A stretch of 64,000 nucleotides of DNA from Salipiger bermudensis HTCC2601 (GCF_000153725.1 NZ_DS022276.1:268644-332643); one strand, 5' to 3'. Shown: positions 45,457-56,037, numbered from the stretch's first letter. Numbers and translations: made by a program. Notes: generated from the letters alone by a model not told the origin.

Positions 45457-45812
45457 TGTCGGACCTGCCTCTGGTCTCTGCGCTTTTGTGGCAGTGTCTC
45501 ATGCCGCGGGCCACCGACCAAGACGGGCGCCGGGATTCGGCGCCGGGCCGTGCCTTTTTCGCCGGCCTGCCCCGCGGCTCCCGCAAAACGGGAACTCGCC
45601 GACCACGTATTTCCTTTTGATTTCATTAAGATGAACTTGCCAGATTGTTTCCATCTCCCTCCTGAAAACAAACCAATTGCGCCAAATTCGTGCCCGATTC
45701 CGGGGGCTATATACCCTCATACCGCAACGGACGGGGCCGTGAGAGAAACCCCGAGGCACCGGCGCGGTGAGTAAGTAACCTGAGACCAGTACATTATACT
45801 TTGGAGAGAGAC
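45457..45812. other. Divergent promoter region of the tad locus
   Basis: This 356-bp gap between the transglycosylase and the first pilin gene is noticeably AT-richer (for example around 45608-45720) than the coding DNA. It must carry the promoters of both. I found no convincing sigma-54, CtrA or other operator motif, and no gene. Confidence 0.45.
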
Positions 45813-45998
45813 ATGCTGAACTTCATCAAAAACTTCCGCGCAGACGAAGACGGTGCCGTGACGGTTGACTGGGTCGTGCTGACTGCGGCCGTGGTTGCAA
45901 TGGCGATCGGCGCTTACACCACCATCAAGGACAACTCCGACAACATGATCAGCGCCGCGGGCAACGCGATCGCGTCCGAGCAGGGCAACCTGTTCTAA
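45813..45998 (+). CDS. Flp-type (type IVb) pilin 1
   Basis: This 61-residue prepilin has a short charged leader (MLNFIKNFRADEDG), a predicted CpaA cleavage after Gly14, and a hydrophobic helix, AVTVDWVVLTAAVVAMAIGA, then a short polar tail. Position +5 after cleavage is Asp and +6 is Trp, where most Flp pilins have Glu-Tyr; a VDWVVLTA motif appears common in roseobacter Flp proteins. The ATG at 45813 follows GGAGAG. It is the likely major subunit of the pilus. Confidence 0.85.
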   Translation: MLNFIKNFRADEDGAVTVDWVVLTAAVVAMAIGAYTTIKDNSDNMISAAGNAIASEQGNLF

Positions 45999-46022
45999 TC
46001 ACGTCGGAAGATCCGGATTTCT

Positions 46023-46054
46023 CGCCCACCGGTCGGTCTGACGGCCGGTGGGCG
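46023..46054 (+). other. Hairpin between the two pilin genes
   Basis: The perfect 10-bp stem CGCCCACCGG / CCGGTGGGCG lies 25 bp after the first pilin stop, with no T-tract. Such a hairpin could protect the 3' end of the first pilin mRNA and raise its level over the second; this is inference. Confidence 0.5.
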
Positions 46055-46105
46055 GATCCACCCCGATTTCCTGCTTTGACGAGTTTTTCCCTGCGGAAGG
46101 TCCAG

Positions 46106-46297
46106 ATGATCCAACAGCTCAAGGGTTTTCTGAGCGACGAAACCGGCGCAATTACCGTCGACTGGGTCGTTCTCACTGCGTCGGTCGTGGCGATGGCGGC
46201 GATCTCGTTCTACCAGATCCGCGACAACAGCGCGAACCTCGAAGCCGCGGCGGGCAACGCCGTCGCCCAGGAACAGACGCGGCTCTTTCCGGACTGA
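46106..46297 (+). CDS. Flp-type (type IVb) pilin 2
   Basis: This 63-residue prepilin is a paralogue of the first. The leader is MIQQLKGFLSDETG, cleavage is predicted after Gly14, and the helix is AITVDWVVLTASVVAMAAIS. The same Asp at +5 and Trp at +6 are seen. The ATG at 46106 follows GCGGAAGG. It may be a minor or alternative pilin. Confidence 0.83.
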   Translation: MIQQLKGFLSDETGAITVDWVVLTASVVAMAAISFYQIRDNSANLEAAAGNAVAQEQTRLFPD

Positions 46298-46323
46298 TCC
46301 CGCGCGGACAGCCCTAGCATTCC

Positions 46324-46358
46324 AGCCGCTTCGCCCCGAAGCGGCTTTCGTCTTTTTT
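46324..46358 (+). terminator. Terminator closing the pilin transcript
   Basis: AGCCGCTTC pairs with GAAGCGGCT across GCCCC and is followed by TTCGTCTTTTTT. This is a strong intrinsic terminator between the pilins and cpaB, so the abundant pilin mRNA is separated from the assembly genes. Confidence 0.85.
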
Positions 46359-46517
46359 GCGCCCCTCCTTGCCCCCCTCCCCGTCGACGCCCGCAAAGCG
46401 CTGCGAGGACGGCAAGAATTGGCCACATTCCCCCGGTATGTGTCGGGAGCAGGATCAGAGATCGCCCCCGGTCCACGAGCGGACCGAGCACAGGCGACAA
46501 CCCGAGAGGTAACACGT

Positions 46518-47378
46518 ATGCGACTGGTATTCGGACTTGTACTTCTGGCAGGCCTTGCCCTTGCAGGCTTCGCCGTGCACCTCGCCCAGAAGCAGTTCGG
46601 CGCGTATCAGAACGCGCTTCAGGAAGAGCGCCAGAAGGCTGTCGAAGCGGTTCCGACCGGACGCATCTATGTCATGACCCGGCCTATCGCCCGCGGCGAG
46701 ATCCTGACCCCCGACGCGGTCAAGCTGGCCCCCTGGCCGATGGAGATCATGCCCGAGGGCATCTTCACCGAGAAGCGGCCGCTCTTCGTGGAGGGCGACG
46801 CGCCGCGCGTCGTGGTCAACGCGATGGACAAGTTCGACGCCGTCCTCGACGGGCGCGTCAGCGAACCGGGCGGCGATGCCGGCCTGACCTCGCGGCTTGA
46901 GCGCGGCGAGCGCGCCTTTGCCATCAAGGTCGACGTGGCGACCGGCGTCTCCGGCTTCCTGCGCCCGGGCGACCGGGTCGACGTCTACTGGACCGGCCGC
47001 GTTCCGGGCAACGACCCCAACCTGCCGCAGGGCGATGTGACCAAGCTGATCGAGACCGGGATCCGTCTGATCGCCGTCGACCAGACCGCGGAATCGGAAA
47101 CCGCGAACCCGACGACCATCGCACGCACCGTCACAGTCGCCATCACGCCGCAACAGGTTGCCGGCCTTGCACAGGCGCAAAGCACCGGTCGGCTGTCGCT
47201 GTCGCTGATGGCCGCGAACGACGAGACCGTCGCCGACGCGATCGAGGTCGACCAGCGCGCCCTTCTCGGGCTCACGAAGCGCGAGCAGCAGGTCGAGAAG
47301 AAATCCATTCAGGTCTGCACCACCCGGGTGCGCCGCGGATCGGAAGTTGTCGAGATCCCGATCCCCTGCACGAACTGA
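46518..47378 (+). CDS. cpaB: Flp pilus assembly protein CpaB (RcpC)
   Basis: CpaB/RcpC is a periplasmic protein anchored by an N-terminal helix (LVFGLVLLAGLALAGFAVHL). It contains a SAF domain (about 50-115, with GRIYVMTRPIARGEILTPDA in parts) and the RcpC domain with GERAFAIKVDVATGVSGFL and PGDRVDVYWTG. It interacts with the CpaC secretin. The 286-residue length is usual. ATG 46518 follows CGAGAGG. A GGGGGCGC/GCGCCCCC hairpin lies at 47400-47421 after the stop. Confidence 0.92.
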   Translation: MRLVFGLVLLAGLALAGFAVHLAQKQFGAYQNALQEERQKAVEAVPTGRIYVMTRPIARGEILTPDAVKLAPWPMEIMPEGIFTEKRPLFVEGDAPRVVVNAMDKFDAVLDGRVSEPGGDAGLTSRLERGERAFAIKVDVATGVSGFLRPGDRVDVYWTGRVPGNDPNLPQGDVTKLIETGIRLIAVDQTAESETANPTTIARTVTVAITPQQVAGLAQAQSTGRLSLSLMAANDETVADAIEVDQRALLGLTKREQQVEKKSIQVCTTRVRRGSEVVEIPIPCTN

Positions 47379-47399
47379 GCTTTTTCAACCGCTTGAACC

Positions 47400-47421
47400 G
47401 GGGGCGCCAGAGGGCGCCCCC
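47400..47421 (+). other. Hairpin between cpaB and cpaC
   Basis: This perfect 8-bp GC-rich stem has a six-base loop and is followed by GCTTGCGTT, without a real T-run. It could be a weak or partial terminator or an mRNA-stability element inside the 206-bp cpaB-cpaC gap. Confidence 0.4.
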
Positions 47422-47584
47422 GCTTGCGTTCCACGCCCAAAGACAAGGCGCTGTTGCCCGCACCCCACATCAGCGACGCGCCTGAAACCATTGATTCTTG
47501 CAAAGAAACCCAAACTGTCGCACAGTCGCCCGCAAAGTGGGCAGAAAAGACCCGCACCCGAGGCGTGATCGAAAGGCAGGTCAC

Positions 47585-49000
47585 ATGACATTCGAGAAGA
47601 CCCTCAAGGCGGCCCTGCTCGGGCTGACCCTGGCCGCGAGTCCGGTCGCCCACTCAAGCTGGGCCGACAGTCTGCGCGTTGTGCGGACCGGCACCGAAAG
47701 CGTGCTCAGCGTTCCGATGAATCGCGCCGTGGTGGTCGAAAGCGACCGGCCCTTCGCCGAACTCTCCATCGCGAACCCCGCCATCGCCGACATTTCCTCG
47801 CTGTCCGACCGCACGATCTATGTGCTGGGCAAGACCCCCGGCACTACCACGCTGACCATTCTCGACGCCAACGGCCGGCTGATCACCAATGTCGACGTGC
47901 GGGTCGCCGCGGACGTCACCGAGTTCAAGGAACGCCTGCGCCAGATCCTTCCCAACGAGCCCATCGAGGTGCGCACCGCCAATGACGGCATCGTGCTATC
48001 GGGTACGATCTCGAGCGCCCAGAAGCTGCAGCGCGCGCTCGATCTTGCCGAGCGCTATGCCCCCGAGCGGGTCTCGAACCTGATGACCGTGGGCGGCGTG
48101 CAGCAGGTGATGCTGAAGGTGCGCTTCGCCGAGATGCAGCGCTCGGTCGCCAAGAACCTGCGCTCGTCGCTGTCGGTGACCGGCACCCTGTTCGGCAACG
48201 ATGAAACCACGCTCGCGAGCGAGACCGGCACCCTGATCGGCCAGTCGGGCAACACCAGCATCAACGTGAATGACGACGCCGAAGGGGCCTTTCTCCTGGG
48301 CTTCAACAGTGGCGCACTTCAGGTTGGCATCCTGCTGGAAGCGCTTGAATCGAAAGGCATTTCGCGCACCCTCGCCGAGCCGAACCTGACCGCCCTGTCG
48401 GGACAGGAAGCACGCTTCCTCGCCGGCGGCGAATATCCGGTTCCGGTGTCGCAGGACGATGGCACCACGATCGTCAGCTACAAGCCCTTCGGCGTCGAGC
48501 TGAACTTCGTGCCGCGCGTCGTCGATGGCGACCTGATCAACCTCGAGCTCGAGGCGGCGGTGTCGTCCATCGACTCGTCGAACGGCATCACCACCGGCGA
48601 GATCACCATCGATGCCTTCCGGCGCCGCGAGACCTCGACCACGGTCGAGATGCGCGACGGCGAAAGCTTTGCCATCGCCGGCCTGCTGCAGGACGATTTC
48701 CGGGACCTCAACGGCCAGGTGCCGTGGCTCGGCGACATCCCGGTTCTCGGGGCGCTGTTCCGTAGCGCCGAATACGAGCGCGAGCAGTCCGAGCTGGTGA
48801 TCATCGTCACCCCGCATCTCGTGACCCCGACCCGGGGCGAGGTGCTGGCTCTGCCCACCGACCGCGTGCGCCCGCCCACCGAGAAGGACCTGTTCCTCTA
48901 CGGCCGGACCGCCTCCGACACCCGGCGGCCGCAATCCGGCGGCGCGGCAGAAGTCGCGAAGCAGGATTTCACCGGCTCCTACGGCTATGTGATGGACTGA
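47585..49000 (+). CDS. cpaC: Flp pilus secretin CpaC (RcpA)
   Basis: This is a 471-residue outer-membrane secretin with a signal peptide (TLKAALLGLTLAASPVAHSS). The N-terminal BON/pilus-assembly N domain has ADISSLSDRTIYVLGKTPGT in parts. The secretin domain includes EPNLTALSGQEARFLAGGEYPVPV and the C-terminal GDIPVLGALFRS and LVIIVTPHLV. It forms the exit ring for the pilus. ATG 47585 follows AAAGGCAGG. Confidence 0.94.
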   Translation: MTFEKTLKAALLGLTLAASPVAHSSWADSLRVVRTGTESVLSVPMNRAVVVESDRPFAELSIANPAIADISSLSDRTIYVLGKTPGTTTLTILDANGRLITNVDVRVAADVTEFKERLRQILPNEPIEVRTANDGIVLSGTISSAQKLQRALDLAERYAPERVSNLMTVGGVQQVMLKVRFAEMQRSVAKNLRSSLSVTGTLFGNDETTLASETGTLIGQSGNTSINVNDDAEGAFLLGFNSGALQVGILLEALESKGISRTLAEPNLTALSGQEARFLAGGEYPVPVSQDDGTTIVSYKPFGVELNFVPRVVDGDLINLELEAAVSSIDSSNGITTGEITIDAFRRRETSTTVEMRDGESFAIAGLLQDDFRDLNGQVPWLGDIPVLGALFRSAEYEREQSELVIIVTPHLVTPTRGEVLALPTDRVRPPTEKDLFLYGRTASDTRRPQSGGAAEVAKQDFTGSYGYVMD

Positions 49001-49016
49001 GATGAGGACTGGTGAG

Positions 49017-49682
49017 ATGACCGGGCGCAGCAAGATGATCAGGATCGGCCTCGCGGGCCTCGGACTCTCCCTCCTCGCCGCCTGCGGCGCCTCGAGCCAG
49101 TGGGGCCAGGAAGCCGGCCGCGTGGTCGACAATGGCAGCTTCGGCAACGCCACGATGAACAACACCCAGATCCAGAACGGCGATCGCCGCTACGTGATCG
49201 ACCTTGGCGAGCGCTTCGCCGAGGAGGTGCCGACCATGGTCACCTTCGCCTTCAACAGCGCACAGCTCGACAATGGCGCCCGCGCCACCCTGCGGGAGCA
49301 GGCCAACTGGATCCGCCAGTTCCCCGAAGTGCGCTTCCGCGTCTACGGCCATACCGATCTCGTCGGCTCGCCCGCCTACAACAAGCGCCTCGGCATGGCC
49401 CGCGCGCAGGCGGTGGTCTCCTACCTTGCCGCGCAGGGCATCTCTCGCGAGCGTCTCGAGGCGGTGGTCTCCTACGGCGAAACCCAGCCGCTGATCGTCA
49501 CCAGCGAACGCGAGCGCCGGAACCGGCGAACGGTGACCGAGGTTTCGGGCTTCGTCGGCTCGCATCCGACGGTGCTCGACGGCAAGTATGCCGAGGTGAT
49601 CTACCGCGAGTACATCCGCAGTGCCGAGCCGGCCAGCGGCCTCACCGGCATCACCGGCGCCGAGCTCTCGACCGACAGCTAA
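49017..49682 (+). CDS. OmpA-domain lipoprotein in the cpaD position
   Basis: This is a lipoprotein of about 221 residues with a signal ending in the lipobox LLAAC. The C-terminal OmpA-like peptidoglycan-binding domain has MVTFAFNSAQLDNGAR, FRVYGHTDLVGSPAYNKRLG and RNRRTVTEVSG. Many tad loci have the unrelated CpaD/RcpB lipoprotein at this point; here an OmpA protein may tether the secretin to the wall instead. ATG 49017 has a GAGG site; starts at 49002 and 49035 are possible. Confidence 0.85.
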   Translation: MTGRSKMIRIGLAGLGLSLLAACGASSQWGQEAGRVVDNGSFGNATMNNTQIQNGDRRYVIDLGERFAEEVPTMVTFAFNSAQLDNGARATLREQANWIRQFPEVRFRVYGHTDLVGSPAYNKRLGMARAQAVVSYLAAQGISRERLEAVVSYGETQPLIVTSERERRNRRTVTEVSGFVGSHPTVLDGKYAEVIYREYIRSAEPASGLTGITGAELSTDS

Positions 49683-49889
49683 TCGTCCCGAACGACGACT
49701 GATCGTCCAGCATTACCGTACAATTTCGGTTTTTCGGCCCAAATGTCGCCCACATTCTGAGTGAATTTACCGTCAGCGGGACAGCTGCGCCGACCGAGTC
49801 GGAGCCGCATCCCGGCGACGGGAACAGGTGTGTGCGCTGTCTTCCCTGCCTCGCCGGGTGTCTCCAAGAAGGCAAAGGATGACAGGCAA

Positions 49890-51122
49890 ATGACGAGTAT
49901 GACCGCTGTACAAAGTGACCCGAGCCCGATCGTCGCCTGCACGATCAGCCGGAACGTGCAAAATTTCGATCTGCTCATCGAGGATATGGAAGCGCTGCTC
50001 GGCGAAGGCTGGGGCGATCTCGGCTTCGGCGAGGCGCTGGCCTTTCTCGGACAGCCGGACTCGCAGGATCTTGAATTCGTCGCCATGGCGATCGACGAGG
50101 AGGACGAGGAGGATCTCGGCCTGATATCGGAGGTCATCGGCGCCGCGAAGGCGCGTGACATCAAGGTGGTCCTGATCGCCGAAGACGTCACCCCGGCGGC
50201 GCTGCACCAGCTGCTGCGCCGGGGCGCGGACGAGTTCGTCCCCTACCCGCTGCCCGAGGGCGAGCTGGCCGCCGCGGTCGACCGGATGCGCCGCGCCTCG
50301 GTGGTGGCCGACGCCGCCGAACCGCCGGTCAAGCTGTCGGGCGATGGCGACGGGGTGCTGATTGCGGTGCAAGGCATGTGTGGCGGCTGCGGTGCCACCA
50401 ATTTCGCGGTCAATCTCGCCTGGGAGCTCGCCAATATCAGCAAGGGGCGCGCCCCACGCGTCTGCCTGCTCGATTTCAGCCTGCAGTTCGGCTCCGTCGC
50501 CACCTATCTCGACCTGCCCCGCCGCGAGGCGGTGCTCGAGATGCTGGGCGACGTGGAATCGATGGATGGCGAGAGCTTCGCTCAGGCGCTGGTGAGCTTC
50601 GAGGACAAGCTCCAGGTCCTGACCTCGCCCGCCGACCTCGTCCCGCTCGACCTGATCGGCCCCGAAGATGTGAAGCAGGTTCTCGACGTGGCGCGCGAGC
50701 ATTTCGATTACGTCGTGGTCGACATGCCGACCACGCTGGTGCAGTGGACCGACACCGTGCTGACCGAGGCGCAGGTCTATTTCGCCCTGCTCGAGCTCGA
50801 CATGCGCTCGGCCCAGAACACGCTGCGCCTGAAGCGCGCCATGCAGGCCGAGGAGTTGCCCTTCGACAAGCTGCGCTTCACGCTCAACCGGGCGCCAAAA
50901 TTCACCGACCTGCAGGGCAAGAGCCGGGTGCGGCGCATGGCCGAGAGCCTCGGCATCCGCATCAACGTGCAGCTTTCCGATGGCGGCCGCCTTGTCGGCC
51001 AGGCCAACGATCACGGGCTGCCGCTGGCGCAGCACGCCCAGAAGAACCCGTTGCGCAAGGAAATCGCGAAGCTGGCGGTCGAGCTGCACAGCATCGGTCA
51101 ATCCGACGCCGAAGCAGCCTGA
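49890..51122 (+). CDS. cpaE: CpaE-like pilus assembly ATPase with degenerate P-loop
   Basis: This 410-residue protein has an N-terminal atypical receiver-like domain (about 15-140, with VVLIAEDVTPAALHQLLRRG in parts) and a MinD/ParA-type domain. The deviant Walker A is GMCGGCGATN at 162-171 and lacks the lysines of KGGxGKT. The rest of the domain is retained (VCLLDFSLQFGSVATYLDLP, VVVDMPTTL). CpaE localises the Tad machinery in Caulobacter. The loss of P-loop lysines suggests a scaffold without ordinary ATP hydrolysis. ATG 49890 follows AAGGATGACAGG. Confidence 0.9.
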   Translation: MTSMTAVQSDPSPIVACTISRNVQNFDLLIEDMEALLGEGWGDLGFGEALAFLGQPDSQDLEFVAMAIDEEDEEDLGLISEVIGAAKARDIKVVLIAEDVTPAALHQLLRRGADEFVPYPLPEGELAAAVDRMRRASVVADAAEPPVKLSGDGDGVLIAVQGMCGGCGATNFAVNLAWELANISKGRAPRVCLLDFSLQFGSVATYLDLPRREAVLEMLGDVESMDGESFAQALVSFEDKLQVLTSPADLVPLDLIGPEDVKQVLDVAREHFDYVVVDMPTTLVQWTDTVLTEAQVYFALLELDMRSAQNTLRLKRAMQAEELPFDKLRFTLNRAPKFTDLQGKSRVRRMAESLGIRINVQLSDGGRLVGQANDHGLPLAQHAQKNPLRKEIAKLAVELHSIGQSDAEAA

Positions 51123-51137
51123 GAGGGGGTCTGAAGG

Positions 51138-52607
<1,470 letters not shown>

Positions 52608-52613
52608 CCAGTC

Positions 52614-53579
52614 ATGTTTTCGGCAGAACTGATCATCTATGGCCTGATCTTCGTCGGCGTGCTCGTGCTGGTCGAAGGCGTCTATCTCGTGGCCTTCGGA
52701 AAGTCGATCAGCCTCAACAGCAAGGTCAACCGCCGGCTCGAGATGCTCGACAAGCACAGCAACCGCGAGGAGGTGCTCGCCAAGCTCCGCAAGGAGATGG
52801 ACCAGCACATGAAGAGCCGCGGCCTGCCGCTCTATTCGCTGCTTGCGGATCGCGCCCAGAAGGCCGCGCTGGCCTTCACCCCGAACCAGCTTATCCTGAT
52901 GATGGCTGGCGTCAGCGTCTTTGCCTTCTTCGGTCTGACCGCCGGCACCGAGGCCGGGCTTGGCGTGCGGGTGATGATCGCCATCGGCATGGGCGTGGGC
53001 GGCGTGTTCATGTGGGTCAACGGCAAGGCCAAGAAACGCCTCGCGCTGATCGAGGAGCAGCTTCCCGACGCGGTGGAGTTGATGGTGCGCTCGCTGCGCG
53101 TCGGGCACCCGTTCAGCTCGGCCATCGCGGTGGTCTCGAAGGAGATCAAGGACCCGCTCGCCACCGAGTTCGGCGTGATCGCCGATGAGAGCACCTATGG
53201 CCGCGACATCGGTGAGAGCCTCAAGCACATGGCCGAGCGCCTCGACATGCAGGATCTGCGCTTCCTCGCCGTGGCGGTGTCGATCCAGCAGCAATCGGGC
53301 GGCAACCTCGCCGAGATCCTAGAGGGCCTCGCCAAGGTCATCCGCGCCCGCTTCCGGCTGTTCCGCCGGGTCAAGGCGATCACCGCCGAGGCGCAATGGT
53401 CGGGCAAGTTCCTGTCGGGCTTCCCGGTGGGCGTGCTGCTGGTGATCCAGCTTACCGATCCGCATTACTACGATGAGGTTCTCGACCACCCGTGGTTCGT
53501 CCCGGCCTGCTTCATCGTCGCGGTGTTCCTGGCGCTGAACCTGATGGTCATGCGCATGCTCGTGAACATCAAGGTCTGA
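52614..53579 (+). CDS. tadB: Tad inner-membrane platform protein TadB
   Basis: This 321-residue T2SSF/GspF-like platform protein has hydrophobic helices near residues 3-25, about 85-130, and two at the C-terminus (about 270-320). The T2SSF cytosolic domain contains EEQLPDAVELMVRSLRVGHP, seen in parts. With TadC it forms the rotary platform moved by CpaF. It begins six bases after cpaF. Confidence 0.94.
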   Translation: MFSAELIIYGLIFVGVLVLVEGVYLVAFGKSISLNSKVNRRLEMLDKHSNREEVLAKLRKEMDQHMKSRGLPLYSLLADRAQKAALAFTPNQLILMMAGVSVFAFFGLTAGTEAGLGVRVMIAIGMGVGGVFMWVNGKAKKRLALIEEQLPDAVELMVRSLRVGHPFSSAIAVVSKEIKDPLATEFGVIADESTYGRDIGESLKHMAERLDMQDLRFLAVAVSIQQQSGGNLAEILEGLAKVIRARFRLFRRVKAITAEAQWSGKFLSGFPVGVLLVIQLTDPHYYDEVLDHPWFVPACFIVAVFLALNLMVMRMLVNIKV

Positions 53580-53592
53580 GAGGGCTGTCAAA

Positions 53593-54564
53593 ATGATCGA
53601 AACGCTCAACACCATGATCACCGACATGCTTGGTCCGGCGGGCCCGCTGATGGTGGTCGCCGGCCTCGCCTTCCTGCTGATCGTCGCGGCCATCCCGCTG
53701 ATGCTGGCCGGCAAGCCCGACCCGATGGACAAGCTCGCCAAGTCCGGTCGCGACCGGGTCGATGCCGAGACCAAGGCGATCCTGCGCGACAAGCGCAAGA
53801 ACGCCAAGCTGAACAAATACGCCCAGTATCTCGAGCCCAAGAGCGCCGAGGAGCTTGGCGAGGTGCGCATGAAGCTGCTGCAGGCGGGCTACCGCACCCG
53901 CGACGCGGTGCGGCTCTACTACCTTGCGCAGATGGTGCTGGGGCTCGGCCTGCTGGTGGCGGGCCTGACCTATTACCTGATGTTCATCGATGGCCCCGAA
54001 AGCACGATGCAGCAGAAGCTGATGTACATCATCCTGCCCGGCGCGCTCGGCTATCTCGCCCCGAAATACTGGATCACCAAGCGTGTCGAGGAGCGCAAGA
54101 AGCAGATCGAGGAGGGCTTCCCCGATGCGCTCGACATGATGCTGGTCTGCGTCGAGGCCGGCCAGTCGCTTGACCAGTCGATCGTGCGTGTCTCCAAGGA
54201 GATCCGGGCCTCCTACGCGGCGCTTGCGGACGAGTTCGAGATCATCAGTCACGAGATGAAGGCCGGCAAGGACAAGGCCTCGGTGCTCAACGACATGGGC
54301 GAGCGCTGCGGCGTGGCCGATGTGTCGTCGTTCGTCACCGTCCTGAACCAGGCTTCGACCTTCGGCACCTCGATCGCCGACGCGCTGCGCATCTATGCCA
54401 GCGAGATGCGTGACAAAAGAGTCATGCGTGCCGAGGAAAAGGCGAACAAGCTGCCGACAAAGATGACGCTGACGACTATGATGCTCACCGTGCCGCCGCT
54501 TCTGATCATTCTGGTCGGGCCGTCGGTCGTGAACATCACCAAGCTCGGGAGCCTCGGCTTCTAA
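53593..54564 (+). CDS. tadC: Tad inner-membrane platform protein TadC
   Basis: This 323-residue second platform protein is paralogous to TadB. N-terminal helix LMVVAGLAFLLIVAAIPLML, a central pair of helices (about 112-155), and the T2SSF domain with EEGFPDALDMMLVCVEAGQS are visible. The C-terminal helix has LTTMMLTVPPLLIILVGPSV. It is separated from tadB by 13 bp. Confidence 0.94.
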   Translation: MIETLNTMITDMLGPAGPLMVVAGLAFLLIVAAIPLMLAGKPDPMDKLAKSGRDRVDAETKAILRDKRKNAKLNKYAQYLEPKSAEELGEVRMKLLQAGYRTRDAVRLYYLAQMVLGLGLLVAGLTYYLMFIDGPESTMQQKLMYIILPGALGYLAPKYWITKRVEERKKQIEEGFPDALDMMLVCVEAGQSLDQSIVRVSKEIRASYAALADEFEIISHEMKAGKDKASVLNDMGERCGVADVSSFVTVLNQASTFGTSIADALRIYASEMRDKRVMRAEEKANKLPTKMTLTTMMLTVPPLLIILVGPSVVNITKLGSLGF

Positions 54565-54584
54565 GACCGCGCAACGGGGTCGCC

Positions 54585-55142
54585 ATGCGCCAAGGCCTGA
54601 TCGCCTGCCTGACATTTCTGATGCTGGCCGCCTGTTCTTCGGGCGGCCGTGTCATTCCCGAGGACCAGATCTACGCCCCCGCCCTCGATCCGGGGGGCGA
54701 GGCGGTGGATGGGCTGATCGTCGGTCACCGGCTGATGGAGGCGGGGCAGTACGAGCTCGCGCTCGAGGCCTTCACCCGCGCCGCCGCCACCCATGGCCTG
54801 ACCGGAGAGGTGCTGACCTCGCTCGGCACCGCCAATCTCGGACTCGGCCGCCTCAACCAGTCGGAAACCCTGCTGCGGCAGGCCGTCGAGGAGGAGCCGG
54901 ACTGGGCCGAGGCCTGGAACAACCTTGGCGTCGTGTTGATGGAGCGCGGAGAGACCGCCGAGGCCTCCGAGGTGTTCCGCCGGGCCTACGCGCTCGACAA
55001 TGGCGAAAGTGACGCAATCCGCGACAATCTGCGCTTGGCGCTCGCAAAAATGGAAACTGCGAGCTATGGTGAGCCCAGGCAAGAAGACTACAAGTTGGTC
55101 CGCCGGGGCAGCGGCAGCTACCTCATCCGGTCGATCGACTGA
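54585..55142 (+). CDS. tadD: TPR lipoprotein TadD-like 1
   Basis: This is a 185-residue lipoprotein with signal and lipobox (LIACLTFLMLAACSSGG) and three TPR motifs (YELALEAFTRAAATHG, then EVLTSLGTANLGLGRLNQSE and AEAWNNLGVVLMERGETAEA). TadD proteins are needed for pilus assembly, probably as pilotins or scaffolds for the secretin. It lies 20 bp after tadC. Confidence 0.88.
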   Translation: MRQGLIACLTFLMLAACSSGGRVIPEDQIYAPALDPGGEAVDGLIVGHRLMEAGQYELALEAFTRAAATHGLTGEVLTSLGTANLGLGRLNQSETLLRQAVEEEPDWAEAWNNLGVVLMERGETAEASEVFRRAYALDNGESDAIRDNLRLALAKMETASYGEPRQEDYKLVRRGSGSYLIRSID

Positions 55143-55172
55143 CGAGGCAAAAGCAGCAAAAAGGACGCAACA

Positions 55173-56033
55173 ATGCGCCACCCCATCCTTGCGACCCTCT
55201 GCGCGGCAGGGGTGTTCGGACTCTCCGCATGTGACAAGACCATCGACAAGGACGCCGTCGACCGCGAGTTCACCGGTGTGAACGCCATCGACGGGACCGG
55301 CCTCAACGATGTCATGCTCAAGGCCGCGGACCCGTCCGAGGCGGTGACCTATTTCCAGCGCGCCGACGGCATCGACCCGGGCCGCATCGACCTGATGCGC
55401 GGTCTCGCCGCCTCGCTGGTCCGCGCCAAGCGCAACCAGGAGGCCAGCATCGCCTGGGCCAAGGTCGTCGACCATGCCGACAGCACCAACGATGACCGCG
55501 TGGCGCTGGCCGACGCGCTGATCCGCAACAACGACTGGGAGCGCGCCGAGCAAACGCTGAACTCGATCCCGCCGACCCACGAGAGCTACAAGCGCTACCG
55601 GCTCGAGGCGATGATCGCCGATGCCAACCAGAACTGGGACAAGGCCGACAGCTTCTACGAGACCGCGGTGGGCCTGACCACCAAGCCGGCCTCGGTGCTG
55701 AACAACTGGGGCTATTCCAAGCTGTCGCGCGGCGACTATTCCGGCGCCGAAAAGCTGTTCTACGAGACTCTGCGCCACGATCCGGCGATGTTCACCGCCA
55801 AGAACAACCTCGTGCTCGCCCGCGGCGCGCAGGGCAACTACACCCTGCCAGTCCTGCAGATGACCCAGGTCGAGCGCGCCGAGCTGCTGCACACCATGGG
55901 GCTCTCGGCGGTCAAGCGCGGCGACGTGCGCATCGGCAAGGGCCTTCTCGAAGACGCGATCGAGACCCACCCGCAGCATTTCGACGCCGCCGCCACGGCG
56001 CTCGCGGCGCTCGAACCGACGGTCACGAACTGA
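55173..56033 (+). CDS. TPR lipoprotein TadD-like 2
   Basis: This is a 286-residue lipoprotein (lipobox LSAC after AAGVFG) with several TPR units (YFQRADGIDPGRIDLMRGLA, WDKADSFYETAVGLT, VLNNWGYSKLSRGDYSGAEK). It is the second TPR protein of the locus, 30 bp after the first and five bases before cpaA. Its precise role is unknown; a periplasmic scaffold is likely. Confidence 0.85.
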   Translation: MRHPILATLCAAGVFGLSACDKTIDKDAVDREFTGVNAIDGTGLNDVMLKAADPSEAVTYFQRADGIDPGRIDLMRGLAASLVRAKRNQEASIAWAKVVDHADSTNDDRVALADALIRNNDWERAEQTLNSIPPTHESYKRYRLEAMIADANQNWDKADSFYETAVGLTTKPASVLNNWGYSKLSRGDYSGAEKLFYETLRHDPAMFTAKNNLVLARGAQGNYTLPVLQMTQVERAELLHTMGLSAVKRGDVRIGKGLLEDAIETHPQHFDAAATALAALEPTVTN

Positions 56034-56037
56034 GCCG

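Noticed and set aside
45457-45812. CtrA or sigma-54 binding sites in front of the pilin genes
   Set aside because: I looked for TTAA-N7-TTAA and GG-N10-GC type elements and found none convincing.
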